64,000 nucleotides of DNA from Methylobacterium nodulans ORS 2060 (GTDB lineage: Bacteria > Pseudomonadota > Alphaproteobacteria > Rhizobiales > Beijerinckiaceae): NCBI RefSeq assembly GCF_000022085.1, contig NC_011894.1, forward strand, positions 4,982,001 to 5,046,000, read 5' to 3'. Both the position numbers and the translations under genes were made by a program. The stretch's first letter is position 1. Each line of letters begins with the position of its first letter. Below the pieces are notes generated by a model that worked only from the letters and a program-made list of their open reading frames with translations, ran no database searches and was not told the origin of the DNA. Of this stretch, positions 30,490 to 40,070 are shown piece by piece.

Positions 30490-30717
30490 ATGCCGATCCG
30501 CCTCCTTCTCGCGGCCGTCGTGGCCGCCCTCATCGCCCCCGTCCCGCCGGCCCAGGCTCAGGAACCCACCGTGAAGGGCCTGGCCGCCCGGGAGCGGCAG
30601 AAGAAATGCGGGGCCGAATGGCGGGCCCTGCCCGCGGCCGAGAAGGCCGCCCAGGGGCCGAAATGGCCGCAATATTTCAGCAAATGCGTGAAGCGGCTGA
30701 AGGAGCAGAGGGCCTGA
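30490..30717 (+). CDS. Small secreted protein with two cysteines
   Basis: 75 residues with signal peptide MPIRLLLAAVVAALIAPVPPAQA, then a basic helical mature part (AARERQKKCGAEWRALPAAEK, YFSKCVKRLKEQ). The paired Cys about 28 residues apart suggest a disulfide-stapled helical hairpin, as in PsiF-repeat proteins, but the motif is not the standard one. Function unknown. Confidence 0.6.
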   Translation: MPIRLLLAAVVAALIAPVPPAQAQEPTVKGLAARERQKKCGAEWRALPAAEKAAQGPKWPQYFSKCVKRLKEQRA

Positions 30718-30843
30718 GAGCCCGCTCGCGTCGGCGATGCGGGCGGAGCCCCGCTTCCGCCGGCCGGGTGAATGCGTGCGCGCCGCAACCGGGACGGCCG
30801 CGAAGGATTGTGGGATCATGACGCGTGCAGGAGGAGCACGGGC

Positions 30844-31269
30844 ATGGACAAGGAACGGCGGCTGCTCCAGCGGGTGGTCGCGGTGGCGGCCCTCCTGCCG
30901 GCAGCAGGCGGGCTCTACGGGGTGCTGTTCGGGGCGGCGGGAATCGGCGGCGAGCGCGTCGGCGTCTCGGTCGACAGCCATTTCCGTTATCTGTCGGGGC
31001 TCCTCCTCGGCATCGGCATCCTGTTCTGGTCGACGGTGCCGGCGATCGAGGCGAAGACCCGCCTGTTCCGGTTCCTCACCCTGGTCGTCGTCCTGGGCGG
31101 TCTCGGACGCCTGCTCGGATTGTGGCTGACGGGCGTGCCCTCCCTGACGATGCTGGCGGCGCTCGCCATGGAACTCGTGGTGACACCGCTGCTCTGCCTT
31201 TGGCAGACCCGCGTGGCGAATATCGCGCGGGAGCGCAGCGGCGTCGCGACCCTCGGCCGCGACACCTAA
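30844..31269 (+). CDS. DUF4345-like integral membrane protein
   Basis: 141 residues from ATG 30844. Four membrane segments: AVAALLPAAGGLYGVLFG, YLSGLLLGIGILFWSTV, FRFLTLVVVLGGLGRLLGLW and MLAALAMELVVTPLLCLW. The motif DSHFRYLSGLLLGIG and the LGRLLGL segment match DUF4345 proteins of unknown function. Its TAA stop (31267-31269) abuts the family 1 composite repeat. Confidence 0.8.
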   Translation: MDKERRLLQRVVAVAALLPAAGGLYGVLFGAAGIGGERVGVSVDSHFRYLSGLLLGIGILFWSTVPAIEAKTRLFRFLTLVVVLGGLGRLLGLWLTGVPSLTMLAALAMELVVTPLLCLWQTRVANIARERSGVATLGRDT

Positions 31270-31552
31270 ATAGAACCTGACCTGCGAAACGGACCTGCAT
31301 GGAAGCCGCCCCGCTCCTCATGCTGAGGTGGCCGGCGTAGCCGGCCCTCGAAGTACGCTGGAACGGTGGTCCGAGGCTCTGGTGGATGGGAGCACCGGTC
31401 CGGGGTGCTTCGAGGCTCCTTCGGAGCACCTCAGCATGAGGGCCGAGGTTGGCTGCCACAGGCGGGAGCGCTCATTCAGCCGCGGTGTCATCCGCCAGGG
31501 TCGGCGCAGCCGGTGGCGAACTGATCCCAACGGTCATTTCCAATGACCGTTG
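31268..31552 (+). repeat. Composite palindromic repeat, family 1, copy A
   Basis: Begins AATAGAACCTGACC at the stop of the DUF4345 gene. The core 31316-31441 is an inverted repeat bounded by CCTCATGCTGAGG and CCTCAGCATGAGG, with GTGCTTCGAGGCTCC inside the right half. A tail follows (CATCCGCCAGGGTCGG, then GGTGGCGAACTGATCC) and ends in the perfect hairpin CAACGGTCATT-TCC-AATGACCGTTG (31528-31552). Same order and orientation as copy C at 57265; inverse to copy B at 35758. Confidence 0.85.
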
Positions 31553-31559
31553 AGTCTGG

Positions 31560-31604
31560 TCTCGAAATTTCGCCAAGCCTCTGGCTTGGCATCGGAAATT
31601 CGAG
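31560..31604. repeat. Hairpin between repeat copy A and DUF2948
   Basis: TCTCGAAATTTC pairs with GGAAATTCGAGA (one bulge), around an inner stem CCAAGCC / GGCTTGG (31573-31579 and 31583-31589). It follows directly after the tail hairpin of copy A and may be part of the same mobile unit. Confidence 0.55.
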
Positions 31605-31687
31605 ATGGGTCAACGGCCCGATGCGTCAGCACTTGGCTTACGTCAGCAGCCCGGGCCGTTGGTATGGGGCGGAGGAGTCTGCCGGCG

Positions 31688-31734
31688 CTGAGAGCCGTGC
31701 CCGACCCGGTTGGGTCGGATCACGGCTCTCAGCT
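31688..31734. terminator. Strong two-part hairpin after DUF2948
   Basis: Perfect 13-bp stem GCTGAGAGCCGTG / CACGGCTCTCAGC enclosing a second 7-bp stem CCGACCC / GGGTCGG. It lies just beyond the 3' end of the leftward DUF2948 gene and could terminate it, although no T-run is present on either strand. Confidence 0.5.
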
Positions 31735-31766
31735 GGCGAAGTGTCGGCACGCCAGCGCAAGCCTGC

Positions 31767-32207
31767 TCAGGCCGCGTCGAGGGGAAGCGGGTGGACCGGG
31801 CGGCTCTCCGCCTCCCAGACCGGGCCGAGATCCTTCATGCTGGCCTCGACGCATTCGAGTTCGAGCCGGATCGCCGCTCCGCCCGCGAAGACGAGCGTCG
31901 CGGTGCCGGAGGGTGCCTCGCCGGGGTCGAAGGTGATGGCAAGGAGTTCGAGCGCCGTATCGGGCGCCTCGCGCGAGATGCCGCGGCAGCGCACCGACAG
32001 CACGCGGTCGAAATGCAGGCCGGTGAGCCGCCGGCGGGGCGCGGCGCCCTCGGGCGCCTCCCAGTCGAAGCGGTGCGCCACGAGGGCAAAACGGCGCTCC
32101 TTCGGCAGGTAGGCGAGGTCGCCGACTCGCAGGACGGCATCCTGCAGATGGGCCGAGATGACCGCGAGATCGTCGGGGTCGAGGGCAGCGAGCTTCAGAA
32201 GCTCCAT
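31767..32207 (-). CDS. DUF2948 family protein
   Basis: 146 residues from ATG 32207 (AAGGACGCGGAG ahead). Family features: MELLKLAALDPDDLAVISAHLQDAV, VGDLAYLPKERRFALVAHRFDWE and RLTGLHFDRVLSVRCRG. Function unknown. In Rhizobiales this gene commonly follows murA and precedes hisD and infA. Here murA lies upstream on the same strand, but a small rightward gene separates them and hisD is not next, so the conserved string is broken. Confidence 0.85.
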   Translation of the reverse strand: MELLKLAALDPDDLAVISAHLQDAVLRVGDLAYLPKERRFALVAHRFDWEAPEGAAPRRRLTGLHFDRVLSVRCRGISREAPDTALELLAITFDPGEAPSGTATLVFAGGAAIRLELECVEASMKDLGPVWEAESRPVHPLPLDAA

Positions 32208-32378
32208 CTCCGCGTCCTTCACTGTCGGCGTCCTTGGCAAGGGATTGGATCCCGGAGGATTGCTACTCCCGGTAGGTAGCGATGCCCCTCGCGGCCGACA
32301 ACCGCCGGTCCGCCTGGGTCACTCGCCGTTCATCTCCCTGCCGTTAGGGTCGGTCGCGATGAGGAGGACAAGGATCTC

Positions 32379-32741
32379 GTGAAATCCGTGACGCTCGCAG
32401 CCCTCGCCGCTCTGACCTTCGGCGGCGGCATCGCCCCGGCCTTCGCCCAGTATTACGGCGACGACTACGACCGGCCCCGCCGCCGGTACGAGTACCGCGA
32501 CGACTACGGCCGGCATGACCGGCCGCGCCGCCACAGGGACGATCATCACGAGGGCTATCATCATGAGCGCTATTACGAGCGCGAGCGCGACCATCGCCGG
32601 GAGCCCGGACATGGCGGAGGGTTCGGCCGCATCTGCGTGACGGCGCGGGGGCATTGCCCGACCCGCCCCGGCCCGATCAATGCGCCCTGTCGCTGCGATA
32701 TCCCGGGCTTCGGCCTGAAGCGGGGGCAGATCGGGTTCTGA
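32379..32741 (+). CDS. Small secreted Arg/His/Tyr-rich protein
   Basis: 120 residues from a GTG start (GAGGAGGA upstream). Signal peptide KSVTLAALAALTFGGGIAPAFA, then a strongly charged repeat-like stretch rich in Arg, Asp, His and Tyr (YYGDDYDRPRRRYEYRDDYG), then a Cys-containing end (ICVTARGHCPTRP, then APCRCDIPG). Proteins of this type are common in Rhizobiales envelopes; function unknown. It sits on the opposite strand between murA and DUF2948. Confidence 0.65.
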   Translation: MKSVTLAALAALTFGGGIAPAFAQYYGDDYDRPRRRYEYRDDYGRHDRPRRHRDDHHEGYHHERYYERERDHRREPGHGGGFGRICVTARGHCPTRPGPINAPCRCDIPGFGLKRGQIGF

Positions 32742-32747
32742 CGGGCC

Positions 32748-34037
32748 TCAGACCCGTTCGCGCCGGATCTGCGCGCCGCAGCGGCTGAGCTTGGCTTCGA
32801 GGGCCTCGAAGCCGCGGTCGAGGTGGTAGACCCGGTTGATGATGGTCTCGCCCTCGGCGGCGAGGCCCGCGATGACGAGGGAGACCGAGGCGCGCAGGTC
32901 GGTGGCCATGACGGGCGCGCCTCTCAGCCGCTCGACGCCGTCCACCACCGCGAGGTCCCCCTCGAGGCGGATGCGCGCACCCAGCCGCGCCAGTTCCTGC
33001 ACGTGCATGAACCGGTTCTCGAAGATGGTCTCGCGGATGCGCGACTGCCCTCTGGCCTTGGTCATCAGGGCCATGAACTGGGCCTGGAGGTCGGTCGGGA
33101 AGCCCGGGAACGGATCGGTGGTGACGTCGACCGCCGCCACGCCGGCGCCGTTGCGACGCACCCGGATGCCGTTGGGGAGCGCCGTGACCTCGGTGCCCGT
33201 GGTCGCCAGCACGTCGAGGGCGCTGTGGAGCAGGTCCGCACGGGTGTCCCGCAGGATCACGTCCCCGCCCGTCATCGCCACCGCCATGGCGTAGGTGCCG
33301 GTCTCGATCCGGTCGGGCAGTACCTCGTGCCGGGCGCCGCCGAGGCGGGACACGCCCTCGACCACGATCCGCGGCGTGCCCGCCCCCTCGATGCGCGCGC
33401 CCATCTTGCTGAGGCACTCCGCCAGATCGACGACCTCCGGCTCGCGGGCGGCGTTGTCGATCACGGTCGTGCCCTGGGCGAGCGAGGCCGCCATGAGAGC
33501 CACGTGCGTGCCGCCCACCGTCACCTTCGGAAACACGATCTCGGCCCCGCGCAGGCCGTTGCGGGTGCGGGCCACCACGTAGCCGCCGTCGATCTCGATC
33601 GTGGCGCCGAGCCTCTCCATCGCCATCAGCAGCAGGTCGACCGGGCGCGTGCCGATGGCGCAGCCGCCCGGCATCGAGACCCTGGCCTCGCCGAACCGCG
33701 CGAGCAGCGGCGCGATCACCCAGAAGCTCGCCCGCATGGTCGAGACGAGCTCGTAGGGCGCCGTCGTGTCGATGACGTTGCTCGCCGTGAGACGGATGGT
33801 CTGGCCGGTCTCGGCCGTCTGGCCGGGGCGCTTGCCCACCACCATGTGGTCGACGCCGTGATTGCCGAGGATGCGCAGGAGCGAGGCGATGTCGGCGAGA
33901 CGCGGCACATTGGCGAGCTCGACGGTCTCGCCCGTGAGCAGGCTCGCGATCATCAGCGGCAGGGCCGCGTTCTTCGCGCCCGAGATCGGGATCTCCCCGT
34001 GGAGCGGCGCGCCGCCGGTGATGTGGATACGGTCCAT
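32748..34037 (-). CDS. murA: UDP-N-acetylglucosamine 1-carboxyvinyltransferase
   Basis: 429 residues from ATG 34037 (CAGGGA ahead), the normal MurA length. [20 protein letters not shown] with the catalytic Lys in [11 protein letters not shown]; the phosphoenolpyruvate-binding Cys in [15 protein letters not shown]; and the closing domain [16 protein letters not shown]. Catalyses the first committed step of peptidoglycan synthesis and, with Cys present at the active site, should be fosfomycin-sensitive. Convergent with the small secreted gene (6 bp). Confidence 0.97.
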   Translation of the reverse strand: MDRIHITGGAPLHGEIPISGAKNAALPLMIASLLTGETVELANVPRLADIASLLRILGNHGVDHMVVGKRPGQTAETGQTIRLTASNVIDTTAPYELVSTMRASFWVIAPLLARFGEARVSMPGGCAIGTRPVDLLLMAMERLGATIEIDGGYVVARTRNGLRGAEIVFPKVTVGGTHVALMAASLAQGTTVIDNAAREPEVVDLAECLSKMGARIEGAGTPRIVVEGVSRLGGARHEVLPDRIETGTYAMAVAMTGGDVILRDTRADLLHSALDVLATTGTEVTALPNGIRVRRNGAGVAAVDVTTDPFPGFPTDLQAQFMALMTKARGQSRIRETIFENRFMHVQELARLGARIRLEGDLAVVDGVERLRGAPVMATDLRASVSLVIAGLAAEGETIINRVYHLDRGFEALEAKLSRCGAQIRRERV

Positions 34038-34172
34038 GTCGGTTCCCTGCAACGCCGCGACCGTCACCCGCGGCTCATCCGTCGCCTCGATCGTCCCGCC
34101 TGCGGCCCGCCCCCGTCGACGCGGTGCCGCACGCGGTCATCGTCCTGTGGCCGTTAAGGCCACGCTTTCCTG

Positions 34173-34355
34173 TTAACGCCGGCTCTCCTCCGGCGGATCC
34201 GTCTCGGCGGGCTGCGGCGCCTCGGCGGCGGCGCGGCCGCGCGCCTGCGCCTTGCGGCGCCTGAGGTTGTCCCGCAGGGCGGCCTTCAACCGCTCCGCCC
34301 GGGAATCCTTGCTGCTTTCGTCCATCTCTCGCGACCCATCGTCGCCATCACGCAT
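34173..34355 (-). CDS. Small basic hypothetical protein
   Basis: 60 residues; ATG 34355 selected because GGAAGG stands at ideal spacing. Sequence is charged: RAERLKAALRDNLRRRKAQARGR, followed by an acidic/Pro end. This RRKAQARGR pattern recurs in small alphaproteobacterial proteins of unknown role. A small GTGGCC-GTTAA-GGCCAC hairpin follows at 34147-34163. Upstream of murA on the same strand. Confidence 0.65.
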   Translation of the reverse strand: MRDGDDGSREMDESSKDSRAERLKAALRDNLRRRKAQARGRAAAEAPQPAETDPPEESRR

Positions 34356-34510
34356 TTTCGCCTTCCGCCCGTCGCCCGAAGGCGGCAGATACGGCGCATC
34401 CCGCCTTAACCTGATCCAGTTACAAAGCCAGCCGGATTGGAGCGAGATCAAGGCGCGACCCGGGCAACACCATGCTCCGGCGCGTTTTCCGGCGAGCCGA
34501 AGGGATCCTG

Positions 34511-35755
34511 ATGCCCGAGACCGACTACCAGGCCATTTTCCGGGGCGCGCTTGATCGACTGCACGGCGAGCGGCGCTACCGGGTCTTTGCCGATATCGAG
34601 CGCATCGCCGGCCGCTTTCCGGCGGCGCGCTGGCGCCAGCCGGACGGCTCGAGCCGCGAGATCACGGTGTGGTGCTCGAACGACTATCTGGGCATGGGCC
34701 AGCACCCGGCGGTGGTGCAGGCCCTCACCGAGACCGCCCGGCGCTGCGGGGTCGGCGCGGGCGGCACCCGCAACATCGCGGGCACCACCTCGCCGCTGGT
34801 CGATCTGGAGCGCGAGCTGGCCGACCTGCACGGCAAGGAGGCGGCCCTGGTCTTCACCTCGGGCTACGTCTCCAACCAGACCGGCATCGCCACCCTGGCC
34901 CGGCTGATCCCGCACTGCCTGATCCTGTCGGACGCCTACAACCACAACTCGATGATCGAGGGCGTGCGCCAGTCCGGCTGCGAGAAGAAGATCTTTCGCC
35001 ACAACGACCTCGGCCATCTCGAGGCGCTGCTGCGCGAGGCGGGCGCGCGGCCCAAGCTGATCGTGTTCGAGAGCGTCTACTCGATGGACGGCGACGTGGC
35101 GCCGATCGGCGCGATCTGCGACCTGGCCGAGCGCTACGGGGCGCTGACCTATATCGACGAGGTGCACGCGGTCGGGCTGTACGGGCCGCGCGGGGCCGGC
35201 ATCGCCGAGCGGGACGGGGTGATGCACCGCCTCGACGTGATCGAGGGCACGCTGGCCAAGGGCTTCGGGGTGGTGGGCGGCTACATCAGCGGCACGGCGG
35301 CGATGTGCGACGCGGTGCGCAGCCATGCGCCGGGCTTCATCTTCACCACCGCGCTGCCGCCGGCCATCGCGGCGGCGGCGAGTGCCTCGATCCGGCACCT
35401 GAAGCGGTCGGGCGCGGAGCGCGAGGCGCATCAGCGGCAGGCGGCGCGCACCAAGGCGGCGCTGGCGGCGGCGGGGCTGCCGGTGCGGGCGACCGAGACG
35501 CATATCGTGCCGGTGATGGTGGGCGATGCCGAGCGCTGCAAGGCGGCGGCGGACCGGCTGCTGGAGCGGCACGGCATCTACATCCAGCCGATCAACTATC
35601 CGACCGTGCCGCGCGGCACCGAGCGCCTGCGCATCACGCCGACCCCGTTCCATGACGAGGCGCAGATCGCCCGCCTGACCGAGGCGCTGCTCGAGGTGTG
35701 GCAGGCCCTCGACCTCCCCCGCGCCGGCACCCCCGTCGTCGAAGCCGCCGCGTGA
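34511..35755 (+). CDS. hemA: 5-aminolevulinate synthase
   Basis: 414 residues from ATG 34511 (GAAGGG ahead). Alpha-oxoamine synthase fold: [66 protein letters not shown], and the PLP lysine in [14 protein letters not shown] at about residue 245. Makes 5-aminolevulinate from glycine and succinyl-CoA (Shemin route), typical of Alphaproteobacteria. Monocistronic; a repeat copy begins 3 bp after the stop. Confidence 0.97.
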   Translation: MPETDYQAIFRGALDRLHGERRYRVFADIERIAGRFPAARWRQPDGSSREITVWCSNDYLGMGQHPAVVQALTETARRCGVGAGGTRNIAGTTSPLVDLERELADLHGKEAALVFTSGYVSNQTGIATLARLIPHCLILSDAYNHNSMIEGVRQSGCEKKIFRHNDLGHLEALLREAGARPKLIVFESVYSMDGDVAPIGAICDLAERYGALTYIDEVHAVGLYGPRGAGIAERDGVMHRLDVIEGTLAKGFGVVGGYISGTAAMCDAVRSHAPGFIFTTALPPAIAAAASASIRHLKRSGAEREAHQRQAARTKAALAAAGLPVRATETHIVPVMVGDAERCKAAADRLLERHGIYIQPINYPTVPRGTERLRITPTPFHDEAQIARLTEALLEVWQALDLPRAGTPVVEAAA

Positions 35756-35757
35756 TC

Positions 35758-36078
35758 CGACGGTCATTTCAACGACTGTAGGCATCAGTTCACAACCGGC
35801 CGGGTCGCCCCTGACGGATGAAACCGGCTGACTGAGCGCCCCCGCCTGGGGCAGCCGCCCCGCTCCTCATGCTGAGGTAGCCGGCGGCAGCCGGCCCTCT
35901 GGCCGGCATCAGCCGGCACGCACCCCGGACCGCTGGTCCGAGGCTCTGGTGGATGGGATCATCGGTCAGGCGTGCTTCGAGGCAGCCTGCGCGATCTTCG
36001 ATCGCCAGTGCGATCTGTGATCGCCCGCGCCTCAGCATGAGGAGCGGGGCGGCTGCCACGCACGTCGGTTTCGATCTG
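35758..36078 (-). repeat. Composite palindromic repeat, family 1, copy B (inverse orientation)
   Basis: Lies between hemA and the 3' end of hisG. Outer arms 35850-35877 and 36030-36057 are a perfect 28-bp inverted repeat, beginning with GGCAGCCGCC and ending CATGCTGAGG. The centre differs from copies A and C (extra CGATC-rich segment at about 35990-36020). The flank 35758-35830 is the reverse complement of the tail of copy A (CATCCGTCAGG, GAACTGATGCC, GAAATGACCGTC). Confidence 0.85.
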
Positions 36079-36175
36079 GATCCGGTGTCGTGCCCCCTCT
36101 CTCGTCCAGGGAGAGGGCATGGGGATCAGAGATTCGGCCTGACCGTCGCGGCATTCTCATCGGCGAGCCGATCCC

Positions 36176-37160
36176 TCACCCTCCGATTCGTGCCAGCAGA
36201 CGCTCGATCAGCGGGTTCTCGGCCGCGAAGGCATAGTCGATCCGCCGGACGCTCACGCCCTGTGCACCCGCCCGGGCGAGCGCATCGGCGAGGTCGAAGA
36301 CGGCATCGGCGGGGGCAGCGCAGCACGATCTCGCCCCGCCCCTCCGGCACGCCGTAGGGCAGCTCGGCGCGGTACGCCGCCGCGAGAGCGGGCAGGTCGA
36401 AGGCCTCGGCCGGCATGCCGGCCCGCACCTCCCGGCTCGTGCGGGCCCGCTCCTCGGCGCTGATCCGGCCCAGCACCGCCTGCATGGCCGCCCGCGCCGT
36501 CGGCCCCCAGGGGGCGCCGAGCGAGGCGACGAGGTTCGCCTCCGAGCGCAGGATGACCCCGTCGTCCAGGACCTTCAGTGCATTGGCGGCGAGCGTCGCC
36601 CCCGTCGTGGTGATGTCGACCACGATCTCGGCGCTGCCGGCCGCTGGCGCGCCCTCGGTCGCCCCCAGGCTCTCGACGATGCGGTAATCGGCGACGCCGT
36701 GGCCCGCGAAGAAGCGCCGGGTGAGGTTGAGGTACTTGGTGGCGATGCGCAGGCGCCTGCCGTGCCGCAGCCGCATGTCGATGGCGACCTCATCGAGATC
36801 GCTCATCGTGCGCACGTCGATCCAGGCCTGCGGCACCGCCACCACCACCGTCGCCTGACCGAAGCCGAGCGGGGTGAGCAGTTCGACCTGAGCGCCGGAA
36901 TCCGGCAGCGTCTCGCGGATCAGATCCTCGCCCGTCACGCCGAGATGGGCCGCGCCGCTCGCGAGCTGGCCCGCGATCTCGGATGCCGAGAGGTAGCGCA
37001 CCTCCACATCCGCCACGCCCTTGAGGTGCCCGCGATAGTCACGGGCGCCGCTCGTCTGCGCGAGGACGAGGCCGGCCCGGCCGAAGAAGGCGGCGGCATT
37101 CTCCTGAAGCCGGCCCTTGGAGGGGACCGCGAGGACGAGGGGGCCGTCGGGGCGGGTCAT
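36176..37160 (-). pseudogene. hisG: ATP phosphoribosyltransferase catalytic subunit with an apparent C-terminal frameshift
   Basis: First step of histidine synthesis. The frame from 37160 runs normally to [10 protein letters not shown], then turns into Arg/Cys-rich sequence and stops at 36126 (344 residues). Removing one base from the run of five G at 36311-36315 restores [15 protein letters not shown], then [20 protein letters not shown] and a stop at 36176-36178, giving 327 residues, close to the 325 of the long alphaproteobacterial HisG. So there is one extra nucleotide in a homopolymer: a true mutation or a sequencing error. Catalytic parts ([30 protein letters not shown]) are intact. Overlaps hisZ by 4 bp. 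Confidence 0.85.
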
Positions 37161-38296
37161 CGGCTGGTCTCCCGGGCGGCGAGGCGGTCGAGCCAGAAGG
37201 AGCAGCCCACCGCCGGCAGCGGCTCCGGGCTGCCGAGATGCTGGAGCAGGCCGTCGTAGCGGCCGCCGCCGACCACGGGCCTTTCGCCCTCCGCCTCCGC
37301 GATCTCGAAGATGAAGCCCGTATAATAGTCGAGGTTGCGGGCGAAACGCCCCGTGAAGGTGAAGCGGTCGAGGGGCAGGCCGCGGGCCGCGATGAAGCCG
37401 TTGCGCTCCTCGAACAGGGCGAGCGCCTCGCGCAGGGCCGGGGCGGCGAGCCCGGCGCTGCCGATGAGTTCGCGGACCGCCGCGGCGGCCTGGTCGGGAT
37501 CTCCCGTCACCGCCAGATAGGCCTCGATCACCGCGCGCGTCTCGGAGCCGAGACCCGCGCCGCCGCCCGCATGGGCTGCGGCCTTGGCGAGGAAGCGTTC
37601 GGCGATCTCGCCCGCACTGCGCCCGCCGACCCGGCTGATCCCCGCGATGGCGAGCACGTCCTCCACGAAGGCGCGCACCCCCTGCGGATCCTGGCCCTGG
37701 ATGGCGCTGAGCAGGCCCGCATGGGCCTCGCCGACCGGCGCCGGCGCCACGAGGTCATCGAGGGAGCGCCCGGCCGCGATGGCGCGCAGGCAGCGGCGCT
37801 TGGCAGCGGGTGCGACGCCGAGCGCATCGAGGAGCGCCGTGATCAGGCCCATGTCGCCGAGCCGGACCTGCAGGTCGCGGCGGCCCAGCCGCTCCAGGCC
37901 CTCGACCGCGAGGCCGAGGATCTCGGCATCGACGGCCGGGATCTCGACCCGGCCGATCGACTCGATGCCCGCCTGGTGGAACTCGTCCGGCTCCGCGGCC
38001 CGCAGGCGAAACACCGGCCCCAGATAGCTGTAATCGGCGGCTGCCGATCCGGCGACCGCCCGGTGATGGCGGCCGACCGGGATGGTGTATTCGGGCCGCA
38101 GGCACAGCTCCGCGCCGCCCGCGTCCTGCGTGATGAAGATGCGCCGCCGGATATCCTCGCCCGAGAGTTCGAGGAAAGGCTCGACCGGCTGCAGCACCGG
38201 CGGCTCGACGCGCGCATAGCCCCGCCCCTCGAAGAAGGCGAGCAGCCGCTCATGAGCGGCCGAGGTGATCTGCGCGGCTCCGTTGCCCGTCATCAT
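37157..38296 (-). CDS. hisZ: ATP phosphoribosyltransferase regulatory subunit
   Basis: 379 residues. A paralogue of histidyl-tRNA synthetase without its anticodon domain: [51 protein letters not shown], and [18 protein letters not shown] near the C-terminus. HisZ binds HisG and makes it histidine-sensitive. Its stop overlaps hisG by 4 bp and hisS lies upstream, so the order hisS-hisZ-hisG is one leftward unit, interrupted only by a small palindrome between hisS and hisZ. Confidence 0.95.
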   Translation of the reverse strand: MMTGNGAAQITSAAHERLLAFFEGRGYARVEPPVLQPVEPFLELSGEDIRRRIFITQDAGGAELCLRPEYTIPVGRHHRAVAGSAAADYSYLGPVFRLRAAEPDEFHQAGIESIGRVEIPAVDAEILGLAVEGLERLGRRDLQVRLGDMGLITALLDALGVAPAAKRRCLRAIAAGRSLDDLVAPAPVGEAHAGLLSAIQGQDPQGVRAFVEDVLAIAGISRVGGRSAGEIAERFLAKAAAHAGGGAGLGSETRAVIEAYLAVTGDPDQAAAAVRELIGSAGLAAPALREALALFEERNGFIAARGLPLDRFTFTGRFARNLDYYTGFIFEIAEAEGERPVVGGGRYDGLLQHLGSPEPLPAVGCSFWLDRLAARETSR

Positions 38297-38334
38297 CCTG
38301 GTCCGTTCGTCCGGTCCCTATACCTGATGCCGCT

Positions 38335-38378
38335 CTAAGCAGGCTTGCGGTGGCAAGCCACCCCTTTGCCTGCTTTAG
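38335..38378. repeat. Palindromic repeat, family 3, between hisS and hisZ
   Basis: CTAAGCAGGC (38335-38344) faces GCCTGCTTTAG (38368-38378), with an inner stem GCTTGC-GGTG-GCAAGC (38343-38358). A related palindrome is at 49211-49251, and a half-copy with AAGCCTGCTCAGGC is near 31753-31770. It could reduce hisZ-hisG expression relative to hisS. Confidence 0.65.
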
Positions 38379-38437
38379 GCTTTTGCCATGTCGCGGGTTT
38401 GTGCCGGAAAACCGCGTGGCACGTTTCCGAGACCTGC

Positions 38438-39964
38438 TTAGCCTGCGAAATGCCGCTCCAGCACCTCGCGCATCCGGGGCACCAGTTCGCCCTCCGGCAC
38501 CGAGAACTGGGCCGGGCGGGCGGCCTTCCACTCGGCATTGCTGGCGATGGCCTCGGCGGCGCGTGCGCCCTCGATCAGGTCCTTGATCTGGACCTCGCCG
38601 CGCGCGCGCTCGTCGCTGCCCTGGATCACCACCGCGGGCGCGCCGCGCCGGTCGGCGTATTTCATCTGCGCCTTGAGGCCGGCGGCGCCGAGATAGAGTT
38701 CGGAGCGGATCCCCGCATCGCGCAGGCGCGCCACCAGGGCCTGGTAGGCGGCGATCTCCTCGCGGTCGAGGACCAGCACCACGACCGGCCCGGGCGCCGC
38801 GGCGCCCGCGACGATCGGGCTCTTCACGATCTGCAAGGCCGAGAACAGCCGCGAGACGCCGATGGAGAAGCCCGTCGCCGGCACCGGCTCGGCGCGGAAG
38901 CGGCCGACGAGCCCGTCGTAGCGTCCTCCCCCGGCCACCGAGCCGAAGCGCACCGTCTGCCCGTCCTCACCGACCACCGGGAAGGTCAGCTCCGCCTCGT
39001 AGACCGGCCCCGTATAGTATTCGAGGCCGCGCACCACGGAAGGGTCGGCCCGCACGCGCTCGTGTCCGTAGCCCGCCGCCTCGCAGAGCCGCAGGATGGC
39101 GTGGAGTTCCGCAATGCCCTGGCGGCCCGTCTCCGATCCCCCGACCACCTCGACCCAGCCGCCGAAGAATTTCTCCCAGAAGGCGAGACGATCGCCGCCC
39201 TCCGTCGGGGCGGCCTGGAAGGAGACGTAGCGGATGATGCGGTCGATCGCCTCGTCCGAGAGCCCCGCGCCCCTGGTGAAGTCGCCGCTCTCGTCCCGGC
39301 GCCCTGGGCCGAGGAGCAGGCGCACCCCGTCGACGCCGAGCCGGTCGAGCTTGTCGATCGCCCGCAGCACCGTGAGGCGCCGCCCGGCCTGATCGTCGCC
39401 GCCGAGGCCGATCGCCTCCATGACGCCGTCGAGCACCTTGCGGTTGTTGACCTTCACCACATAGTCGCCGCGGGCGATGCCGACCCGCTCCAGGGTGTCG
39501 GCCGCCATCATGCAGATCTCGGCATCCGCCGCGACGCTCGGCGCCCCGACGATGTCGGCATCGAACTGCATGAACTGGCGGAAGCGGCCCGGCCCGGGTT
39601 TCTCGTTGCGGAAGACGTAGCCGGCCCGGTAGCTGCGATAGGGCTTAGGGACCGCGTCGAAATGCTCGGCCACGTAGCGGGCAAGCGGCGCCGTCAGGTC
39701 GTAGCGCAGCGACAGCCACGCCTCGTCGTCGTCCTGGAACGAGAACACGCCCTCGTTCGGCCGGTCGAGGTCAGGCAGGAACTTGCCGAGCGCCTCGGTG
39801 TACTCGATGAAGGGGGTCTCGACGGCCTCGAAGCCGTAGAGCTCGAAGCTCTCGCGGATCGTCTGCAGCATGCGCTCTGTGGCGGCGATCTCGGCCGGAC
39901 CGCGATCGATGAGGCCGCGCGGCAGGCGGGGCTTGAGGGTGGCGGCCTTCGCGGGCTTGGACAT
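38438..39964 (-). CDS. hisS: Histidyl-tRNA synthetase
   Basis: 508 residues. Class II synthetase: motif 2 [20 protein letters not shown], histidine-binding [18 protein letters not shown], motif 3 [13 protein letters not shown], and an anticodon-binding domain from about 405 ([19 protein letters not shown]). The length and the inserted segment near 190-250 fit the alphaproteobacterial type. Cotranscribed with hisZ and hisG. Confidence 0.97.
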   Translation of the reverse strand: MSKPAKAATLKPRLPRGLIDRGPAEIAATERMLQTIRESFELYGFEAVETPFIEYTEALGKFLPDLDRPNEGVFSFQDDDEAWLSLRYDLTAPLARYVAEHFDAVPKPYRSYRAGYVFRNEKPGPGRFRQFMQFDADIVGAPSVAADAEICMMAADTLERVGIARGDYVVKVNNRKVLDGVMEAIGLGGDDQAGRRLTVLRAIDKLDRLGVDGVRLLLGPGRRDESGDFTRGAGLSDEAIDRIIRYVSFQAAPTEGGDRLAFWEKFFGGWVEVVGGSETGRQGIAELHAILRLCEAAGYGHERVRADPSVVRGLEYYTGPVYEAELTFPVVGEDGQTVRFGSVAGGGRYDGLVGRFRAEPVPATGFSIGVSRLFSALQIVKSPIVAGAAAPGPVVVLVLDREEIAAYQALVARLRDAGIRSELYLGAAGLKAQMKYADRRGAPAVVIQGSDERARGEVQIKDLIEGARAAEAIASNAEWKAARPAQFSVPEGELVPRMREVLERHFAG

Positions 39965-40070
39965 GGCGGCAGGAATCCGGTCGTCGTGGCGCGGCCTCTC
40001 CGGGACGTTCCTGGCGGATGGGCGAGGTCCGGGGCGCGGGCGGGGCCAGCCCGCCGAGGCCGCACGCGCT

